Below are positions 56,610 through 64,000 of a DNA stretch of 64,000 nucleotides, in pieces. The position numbers were made by a program, and so were the translations under genes. The notes beneath the pieces were generated by a model. It saw nothing but the letters and a program-made list of their open reading frames with translations. It made no database searches and was not told the DNA's origin. This DNA comes from Tragulus kanchil (lineage: Eukaryota; Chordata; Mammalia; Artiodactyla; Tragulidae), in NCBI GenBank assembly GCA_022376925.1, contig JAIOJX010000032.1, forward strand, positions 204,348,939-204,412,938, in the 5' to 3' direction. The stretch's first letter is position 1. The number at the start of each line of letters is the position of its first letter.

Positions 56610-56745
56610 TTCAGGCTGACTTCTGATTAAATGCAAGGTCCCTGAGAATAGGGACTTAGTCTGCCTCGTCCCTGCTGAGTTCTCAGCACCTAGAAAAAAT
56701 GCCTGTAGGAGACACTTCGTATGCACTTGTACAGTAGAATGAATC
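56610..56745 (+). mobile_element. L2 LINE 3' end
   Basis: 'gcaaggtccctgagaatag', 'ggacttagtctgcctcgt' and 'ttctcagcacctag' follow the L2 3' order in sense. Confidence 0.6.
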
Positions 56746-57102
56746 ATTTCAGTTGACATGAGCTCCAGTACTCGGAATACGGCTTTCGCTTTTGTCATTT
56801 TCTGGACTGCCCTACCCTCTTAGCAATAGGCATGTTTTTGTGCCAGCTGAGTAGCTGGAAAATATTTTAGCTACAGGATCATCTGGTGCAGGAAATTGCA
56901 TGTTGGCACCCGGAATCTAACTCCCTCTGCTTGGGCCTGAACTTTATCACTACTCTTGAATTTCCTAAGAGTCTTAGGTCATCCTCCTCGGTTCCCCTAA
57001 ATCTAGTGTGACCAGATGCTCACTTGGGACTGTTCACAGTTATTGTCCTAGTGTAATTTTTTTCACTAGTGCCTCTTTTCACTCTCAAAATGTCCCTGTT
57101 TG
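56746..57102. other. BATF intron sequence, unassigned
   Basis: Nothing recognised. Confidence 0.4.
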
Positions 57103-57400
57103 GAGGCCTTCCTGGTAGCTCAGCGGTAAAGAACCTGTCTGGCAATGTAGGAGACATAGGATCCATCCCTGGTCAAGGAGGATTCTGCCTGCCACAGGGC
57201 AATGAGGTCTGTGTGCCACAGCTATTGAGTCTGTGCTCTAGAGCCCGGGAACAGCAGCGACTGAAGCCCGTGTGCTACAAAAGAAGCCACTGGAATGAGA
57301 AGCCCCAGCACTGAAACCAGAGAATAGTCCCAACTCACTGCAACTAGAGAGAAAAGCCTGAGAAGCAATGAAGGCCTAGACAGAATCACCCAAAAGACTA
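57103..57400 (+). mobile_element. Long CHR-type SINE
   Basis: Sense element: 'ggccttcctggtagctcagc', 'ggatccatccctggtcaagg', 'ctgaagcccgtgtgctac' and 'cactgcaactagagag'. Confidence 0.85.
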
Positions 57401-57680
57401 CTACACTTATTTTTTTTTAATGTCACTGTTTAGAGGATAAATGATAAGACCTCCTACCAAAGTCTGCCCCCCAAATTCTAACTGAGTGATATCCTTTCTG
57501 TTCTCATCCTCGATTTCCCCTAGAATTCACTCGGTGGTCAATTTGACCATTTTCTTATGTTTTTAAATGAAAAAAACAAAACAGTATAACCACATTAAAG
57601 ATATTGCCCATCCCTGATCTTAGTCCTCTAAACACGACCTTTTTCATTTATTGCACATGTGGCCATGTTGTCCTTTTTAA
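57401..57680. other. BATF intron sequence, unassigned
   Basis: AT-rich sequence; nothing recognised. Confidence 0.4.
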
Positions 57681-57953
57681 CAAATAATAGGAGCCAAGAT
57701 ACCCAGCATTAGAAAGCCATATTAAATCAATTGTGGATCACCTGTTTGTTGATGTAGCCATTAAAATAATAATTATGGTGATTTTTGTAAGTGTGACAAA
57801 ATTATAACAGAAAATACGTATTTGTATTGTACTCAGAGTACACTTAAAAAATCACCGTAATTATTATTTTAATGGCTACATCAACAAACAGATGATCCAC
57901 AATTGACTTAACATGGCTTCCTAACACTGGACCTTTTGGTGGCTATTTAATTG
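57681..57953. mobile_element. Palindromic DNA-transposon-like element (MITE-like)
   Basis: A long imperfect inverted repeat. The left arm (about 57681-57797) reads 'tgtttgttgatgtagccatt' and then 'aaaataataattatggtgat'; the right arm (about 57839-57953) is its reverse complement with few mismatches. The loop is about 40 bases. The arm also includes 'ccag(c/t)(a/g)ttag(a/g)aagccat' at its outer part. No coding sequence. The family was not recognised. Confidence 0.75.
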
Positions 57954-58107
57954 ATGCTATAGTGTACATCTTCCAGTTTGTGGTAAGTATTTTTGTAAAA
58001 GGTTATATAAGATATACAATGTCATTGGCAGTGACTGTATATATTAATTTTACAACAACCTTGTTGCGATTCAGGTGTTGTAATTTTAGGTGAAAAAAAA
58101 TTGTTTT

Positions 58108-58228
58108 TTTTTTTTGGCCTTGCTGCATGGTACTGGAGATGTCAGTTCCCTGATCAGGGACCGAACTCGTTCCCCCTGCAGCAAAAGCACAAAGTCCTAA
58201 CCACGGGACAGCCAGGAAAGTGCCAGCT
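58108..58228 (-). mobile_element. CHR-2-type SINE with target-site duplication
   Basis: Antisense short element with T-run at left. Target-site duplication gttgtaatttta at 58077-58088 and 58229-58240. Confidence 0.9.
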
Positions 58229-58350
58229 GTTGTAATTTTAAATAATTTATTTTGCCAACAAACTTATTGAAAGTTTCTTAATTTCATTTTGATGTCACAA
58301 GTTATCAATGACTAAGAAGAAAGAAATTTCTATCTAACTATTCCCTAGTA

Positions 58351-58567
58351 CAGCATTCTCGACCAAGGACAATTATGTGTGCCCCGGGGAACATTTAGTA
58401 AGATTTAGAAACATTTCCGATTTTCACAGCTAGAGGGATGAGGTGGTGGTATTGGCATCTAGTGGGTAGATTTTAGATTTTACAATACTGGAGACCAACC
58501 CCCTCCTACACACACAACAAAGAATTGTCCAACTCAAAATGTCAATATTGCCGAGGCTGGGAAACCC
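58351..58567 (-). mobile_element. MER20 (antisense)
   Basis: Antisense MER20: 'aaacatttccgattttcac', 'ggcatctagtgggtaga', 'acaacaaagaattgtcc' and 'aatattgccgaggctggga', ending 'aaaccc'. Confidence 0.82.
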
Positions 58568-58810
58568 ACGGTGTGTATTATTTTCACAAATAAACATAGA
58601 AAACTGGGTTTATGTTCATTTCAGTAGGAAAAAATGTTACATAAGCTTTCTTTTCATAGCCTTTGCCCACTGGAGTCTTGAGGCTTTTCTTAAAACAGCT
58701 GTTCTTTCTATAGGATAAATGTTAAATCTGAATTTATTTAATTTGATGCAAATATTTCCCCCAATAGGTTGTCTTTTTGATTTTGGATTACAACATTCAG
58801 ACCTTTTTAA

Positions 58811-61103
58811 AATAAAGGAACTTTTAAATTCAGCCCTTGTCAGCCTGGGACTCTCTGCCTTTCTGGTCTCTTGCTATGTGCTTAGATCCTGTTGCTGAGC
58901 AGTGTCTGGAGTGTTCTGTGTTCTGGTTAATGGCCTCCTTCCTGGCTCGCCCTTTGCAAAAGAACATATGTGGGAAATACCGTCCACAGAGCAAAGCCCT
59001 GCTCAGCAAAGTGGCACAAAAATGAACCTCTTGGTTTGGTTCTTGGGTGTCCTTAAGGAAGCCATTGGTGTCCTCACTAGTAATGCAGCAGGGTGACCTA
59101 GTGCCTCGCTGAGTTTCTTTTTAATTCTGCAATTCCATCAAGAAGAGGGTATGACCACAGTTATTGTTCTCCCCTCTGCAAACTACCATAACGACCTTGG
59201 GCAGGATCCTCTACAGAATCCATAATCTGAAGGGGACTTTGTCCCGTGGATCACCCTAGGCCTTGGCAAGCCACACTGAGTCCTACAGAGGAGATTGAGA
59301 AACCCCCAGATCAGCTTGGGGTTTGGTGAAACTCCCTCATCCTTTCCAAGAGAAAGCTGTCTGGTAGCCGCTGAAAACACCTTCACCAAGACTTCAACTG
59401 AAGAGATGCCATCAAATTCTGACCTGGACATGTAATTTCATTTAGACAGAAATTCCTGATAGTGCCAAATATGCTTGCCGACATACCCACACTGACCCAT
59501 CAATAGTAGGACAAGCAGTTAGGAGTGGTGAATCCCCCAGTGTGCTCTTCCCTTAAAGGAAAACAGTCTAATTTTTATTCTAATTTTTTAAAACAATACA
59601 CATTCATTACAGAGAATTAAGAATTACAGAGAAGTAAGTACCAGGAGTAAGGCGAGTTATTCAAAACTCAACCACTGAGAAATAGCCACAGTTAGCATTT
59701 TGGAGACTATTCTTCCAGGCATCTCTTTATGCATGCAGACATGCCTCCAAACCACAGATTTTACATCAAGAGGATTATACTGTGCATACTCTTTGTCCCT
59801 TGCTTTGTCCCTCAGTGGTAGGTCATTAATATCTTTCTGTGTTGATAAATACAGATCCGCTTAGTCATCTTTTAGTGCCAGCATAAAATTCTAGTGTATG
59901 AATGTGTCTTAATATACTTAATCTCCAGTAGCTGGGCACATGTTCCATGCATAAAATTCTAGATTTTATAATAAAGGAACTTTTAAATTCAGCCCTTGTC
60001 AGCCTGGGACTCTCTGCCTTTCTGGTCTCTTGCTATGTGCTTAGATCCTGTTGCTGAGCAGTGTCTGGAGTGTTCTGTGTTCTGGTTAATGGCCTCCTTC
60101 CTGGCTCGCCCTTTGCAAAAGAACATATGTGGGAAATACCGTCCACAGAGCAAAGCCCTGCTCAGCAAAGTGGCACAAAAATGAACCTCTTGGTTTGGTT
60201 CTTGGGTGTCCTTAAGGAAGCCATTGGTGTCCTCACTAGTAATGCAGCAGGGTGACCTAGTGCCTCGCTGAGTTTCTTTTAATTCTGCAATTCCATCAAG
60301 AAGAGGGTATGACCACAGTTATTGTTCTCCCCTCTGCAAACTACCATAACGACCTTGGGCAGGATCCTCTACAGAATCCATAATCTGAAGGGGACTTTGT
60401 CCCGTGGATCACCCTAGGCCTTGGCAAGCCACACTGAGTCCTACAGAGGAGATTGAGAAACCCCCAGATCAGCTTGGGGTTTGGTGAAACTCCCTCATCC
60501 TTTCCAAGAGAAAGCTGTCTGGTAGCCGCTGAAAACACCTTCACCAAGACTTCAACTGAAGAGATGCCATCAAATTCTGACCTGGACATGTAATTTCATT
60601 TAGACAGAAATTCCTGATAGTGCCAAATATGCTTGCCGACATACCCACACTGACCCATCATTAGTAGGACAAGCAGTTAGGAGTGGTGAATCCCTCAGTG
60701 TGCTCTTCCCTTAAATGAGAACAGTCTAATTTTTATTCTAATTTTTTAAAACAATACACATTCATTACAGAGAATTAAGAATTACAGAGAAGTAAGTACC
60801 AGGAGTAAGGCGAGTTATTCAAAACTCAACCACTGAGAAATAGCCACAGTTAGCATTTTGGAGACTATTCTTCCAGGCATCTCTTTATGCATGCAGACAT
60901 GCCTCCAAACCACAGATTTTACATCAAGAGGATTATACTGTGCATACTCTTTGTCCCTTGCTTTGTCCCTCAGTGGTAGGTCATTAATATCTTTCTGTGT
61001 TGATAAATACAGATCCGCTTAGTCATCTTTTAGTGCCAGCATAAAATTCTAGTGTATGAATGTGTCTTAATATACTTAATCTCCAGTAGCTGGGCACATG
61101 TTC
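58811..61103 (+). repeat. Direct duplication pair 19 (58811-59945 and 59970-61103)
   Basis: About 1135 bases repeated at offset 1158-1159. Copy two lacks one T in a T-run and has several substitutions around 60661-60721. The 24-base spacer echoes 'cataaaattctag', found about 60 bases upstream. Confidence 0.97.
59570..59945. mobile_element. Ancient LINE-like 3' sequence (tentative)
   Basis: 'gagaaatagccacagttagc', 'attttggagac', 'ttccaggcat' and 'tttatgcatgcagac', and in the second copy the later 'gtaagtggagttgctatgcc', resemble a common old mammalian L1M-type 3' region as recalled. Orientation and family are unsure. Further copies lie at 60728-61240 and 61936-62305. Confidence 0.35.
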
Positions 61104-61424
61104 AGTTTTATAGCATTGATAAAGTGTATACTGTTCACAAATAATGATGAATTGACTACCTTTGTGCGTGATTGTTTCTTCAAAATCCTGTAAGTGGAGT
61201 TGCTATGCCAAAGAGAAAGATGTCAATATTTATTGCTATACACCTTCCTTTAAAAATGGTCTCGATGGCTATATTGATCCATGGCTTCCTTTCTCAGCTA
61301 GACCTAACGAAGGAGAAAGTGTCAGCTTTGGAGGATGTGGTTTAAAAAACAAAAGAAAAAACTTCAGGCAGGGGTTCAAGGAGGATCAGTCTTCATGAGC
61401 GGCCAAAGACAGAGGCTGTGTTGC

Positions 61425-61560
61425 CTACTGGTTAGGAAGGTGGGGTCTGAAGTCAGACAGACGTAGTTACAAGATGTACAAACCAGGACAAATTATTTAA
61501 CCTAACACAGGAATAACAAAATGAGGGTTTTGTGTAGATTAGTGAGATATTGCAGGTACA
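61425..61560 (+). mobile_element. MIR-like SINE
   Basis: 'gggtctgaagtcagacagac' and 'acaaattatttaacctaa', then 'aaaatgagggtttt', follow the MIR order. A copy is at 62490-62625. Confidence 0.6.
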
Positions 61561-62489
61561 GCATGTGACACACTGGCCTAGTACATAGCCCTGTGTTCTA
61601 GTTGATATAGTTTTAGTAAAAAGAGGTTCATAGCTGTAGAGAACTACCTCTTTTTTTTTTTTTTTTTTACTGATTTTACACTGAACTTCTTTAAGCTGAA
61701 ACTTTATAGATTGCTCTTTCTGTGTGTTTTTTTGTTTTGTTTTTTTAACCTATGACTTCTCTATGACAATAAACTTAATGGCATAATGTCTCAGAGAGAG
61801 GCAAAACCCCAAAAACCTGACAGAATAAAAAAGAATATGACGAGCCTTTTTGCCCGGGCCTTACCAGAAGACCAACAGGAACAAACAGTGTCTCCTAAGG
61901 AGGTCTGGGAAGGGAACATCTTTGCTGAGCTTTGCTTCCAGGCATCTCTTTATGCATGCAGACATGCCTCCAAACCACAGATTTTACATCAAGAGGATTA
62001 TACTGTGCATACTCTTTGTCCCTTGCTTTGTCCCTCAGTGGTAGGTCATTAATATCTTTCTGTGTTGATAAATACAGATCCGCTTAGTCATCTTTTAGTG
62101 CCAGCATAAAATTCTAGTGTATGAATGTGTCTTAATATACTTAATCTCCAGTAGCTGGGCACATGTTCAGTTTTATAGCATTGATAAAGTGTATACTGTT
62201 CACAAATAATGATGAATTGACTACCTTTGTGCGTGATTGTTTCTTCAAAATCCTGTAAGTGGAGTTGCTATGCCAAAGAGAAAGATGTCAATATTTATTG
62301 CTATACACCTTCCTTTAAAAATGGTCTCGATGGCTATATTGATCCATGGCTTCCTTTCTCAGCTAGACCTAACGAAGGAGAAAGTGTCAGCTTTGGAGGA
62401 TGTGGTTTAAAAAACAAAAGAAAAAACTTCAGGCAAGGGTCCAAGGAGGATCAGTCTTCATGAGGGGCCAAAGACAGAGGCTGTGTTGC

Positions 62490-62625
62490 CTACTGGTTAG
62501 GAAGGTGGGGTCTGAAGTCAGACAGACGTAGTTACAAGATGTACAAACCAGGACAAATTATTTAACCTAACACAGGAATAACAAAATGAGGGTTTTGTGT
62601 AGATTAGTGAGATATTGCAGGTACA
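62490..62625 (+). mobile_element. MIR-like SINE (second copy)
   Basis: Duplicate of 61425-61560 through pair 20. Confidence 0.6.
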
Positions 62626-63006
62626 GCATGTGACACACTGGCCTAGTACATAGCCCTGTGTTCTAGTTGATATAGTTTTAGTAAAAAGAGGTTCATAGCT
62701 GTAGAGAACTACCTCTTTTTTTTTTTTTTTTTTACTGATTTTACACTGAACTTCTTTAAGCTGAAACTTTATAGATTGCTCTTTCTGTGTGTTTTTTTGT
62801 TTTGTTTTTTTAACCTATGACTTCTCTATGACAATAAACTTAATGGCATAATGTCTCAGAGAGAGGCAAAAAAACCCCAAAAACCTGACAGAATAAAAAA
62901 GAATATGACGAGCCTTTTTGCCCGGGCCTTACCAGAAGACCAACAGGAACAAACAGTGTCTCCTAAGGAGGTCTGGGAAGGGAACATCTTTGCTGAGCTT
63001 TGCTTC

Positions 63007-63634
63007 TTCCATTACTCAATTTCCTCCATTTATGAATACCTTATTTCTCACGGCATCAGTTTTATTTCAGGCATAATTTAGACTTCTGAGGTTTGTTATA
63101 TACAGCATTAATGATCTATCCTGGAACCTGTAAATCTCTTTCTCTCTCTTTTTTTTTTTTAACAAGTATGAGATCCTTCAGGAGGCAGCCCCAGTCAAGT
63201 ACCTGTCCCTCTCCCCCATCTCAGTACCTGAAGTTCCAGCTTCCACATCTGAGTCTGTCACTCTGCTTTGCCTCCAGTTCCATTCTCAAGGCCACCTCTG
63301 ACTTGTCAGCATCACAGCTCTTGGCTAATACTGCTGCCTGAACATTGCCTCCTCTACTTTTAGCCTCTTCATGAGCAAAATCTCTCAGTTGATCTCAATT
63401 CTCTTTCCCACCGACCTGGGACACAGACTCAAAATCCTTTCTGCTACAGGGCACTAGCGATATCCTACCATTATCAAGATAATCACACAAATGAAACTGA
63501 TTCGCTGTTGGTCACAGTGGCTTGTTCAGTTCTGGAGACCTTAGGATTACTCATTAGAAATCCCAACTGATCGTTGGCTGCCCCTAAGGACTGAGATATT
63601 GATGTAGGATGTTCAAGGGATAAAACATCACAAT
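63007..63634. other. BATF intron sequence, unassigned
   Basis: It starts at the natural continuation of pair 20. C/T-rich around 63130-63340. No recognised exon. Confidence 0.45.
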
Positions 63635-63985
63635 GGGGCTTCCTTGGTAGCTCACTGGTGGAGAGTTCGCATGCCAGTGCAGGAGACACAGGTTCAATCC
63701 CTGATCCGGGAAGATCCCACATGCTGCGGAGCAACTAAGCCTGTGAGCCATAACTATTGAGCCTGTGCTCTAAAGCCTTGGAGTCACAACTATGGAACCC
63801 ATGTGCCGCAACTACTGAATTCCGTGTACCCTAGAGCCCAAGTTCCACAACAAGAAAAGTCATGGCAACAAGAAGCCTGTTCACCTCAACTAGAGTGTAT
63901 CCTCACTCCCTGTAGCTAGAGGAGAGCCTGTAGCAGCAGTGAAAACCCAGAATAGCCAAAAATAAATAAATAAATAAAAATTTTT
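63635..63985 (+). mobile_element. Long CHR-type SINE
   Basis: Complete sense element: 'ggcttccttggtagctcac', 'gatccgggaagatcccaca', 'cgcaactactgaattcc' and 'acccagaatagccaaaaata', with an 'aaataaataaataaa' tail ending close to the window edge. Confidence 0.9.
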
Positions 63986-64000
63986 AAAAAATGACAGTGG

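Larger units (their letters stand above)
60871..63006 (+). repeat. Direct duplication pair 20 (60871-61938 and 61936-63006)
   Basis: About 1068 bases repeated at offset 1065, then 1068 (three extra A's in 'ggcaaaa' near 62867). There is no spacer; the copies share 'ttc' at the joint. The first 230 bases are also in pair 19, so that piece occurs three times. Confidence 0.97.
45409..64000 (-). other. BATF: BATF intron 2 (inferred, partial)
   Basis: A consensus acceptor at 45409-45411 shows that intron lies to the right. No exon 2 (basic region with the RRVQRREKNR motif) was found on the minus strand to the window end, so the rest is taken as intron. The human gene also has a long second intron, as recalled. 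About 4.4 kb of this span is probably false duplication. Confidence 0.6.

Noticed and set aside
1..63006. Satellite DNA or a tandem gene family as explanation for the repeats
   Set aside because: The 20 repeated blocks are unrelated to each other in sequence; each exists only as its own local pair or triple.
1..64000. CRISPR array or phage/plasmid system suggested by regular direct repeats
   Set aside because: Repeat units are about 1.1 kb, not 20-40 bases, with no cas-like genes. The surrounding DNA is clearly ruminant.
45409..64000. BATF exon 2 (basic region) somewhere in the right part
   Set aside because: I looked on the minus strand for the RRVQRREKNR basic motif and found none. It is probably beyond the window.

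Overview
This window is mammalian nuclear DNA from a ruminant, most likely a bovid. The evidence is a dense set of Pecora-type retroposons: Bov-tA tRNA-type SINEs, CHR-type tRNA-Glu SINEs, one BovB-derived ART2A/Bov-A element and ruminant L1 3' ends. They lie over older mammalian repeats (MIR, L2, MER20, MER5A). There are no prokaryotic features, and nearly all open frames are chance frames in repeats or GC-rich DNA.

One protein-coding exon is recognised with confidence. On the minus strand, 45199-45408 is the last coding exon of BATF, the AP-1 family bZIP factor, with an intact splice acceptor, stop codon, about 345 nt of 3' UTR and an AATAAA signal at 44872-44877. DNA above 45409 is therefore read as BATF intron 2, and DNA below about 44855 as the region downstream of BATF. 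Exons 1 and 2 were not found and are probably beyond the right edge. A U6 snRNA pseudogene lies at 7062-7166 and a tRNA-Glu-like fragment at 22865-22932.

The striking property of the window is structural. Twenty separate blocks of about 1.0-1.2 kb are each followed, after 0-46 bases (169 in the first pair), by a nearly identical direct copy. Copy starts are 1/1107, 7287/8421, 9402/10484, 11771/12900, 13702/14855, 16895/17967, 19428/20529, 22497/23491, 24189/25290, 26772/27866, 28963/30066, 30887/32096, 32832/33930, 34712/35792, 40587/41696, 42366/43448, 47871/49008, 53919/54961, 58811/59970 and 60871/61936. The blocks share no sequence with one another; only their length is constant. Several spacers read as error-laden versions of the sequence that follows the second copy, and copies differ mainly in homopolymer length. 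The best explanation is an assembly error: overlapping contig or read ends of about 1.1 kb joined without merging. Removing one copy plus spacer per pair would shrink the window by about 22 kb, to roughly 42 kb. No new biological system is convincingly present.

Layout: 1-40.6 kb is downstream of BATF (repeats, no recognised gene, 14 duplicated pairs); 40.6-44.5 kb is a GC-richer stretch with two overlapping pairs; 44.85-45.41 kb is the BATF terminal exon; 45.4-64 kb is inferred BATF intron with four pairs, three serial SINEs at 46.2-47.1 kb, a rearranged L1 at 50.4-50.7 kb and a palindromic DNA-transposon-like element at 57.7-57.95 kb.
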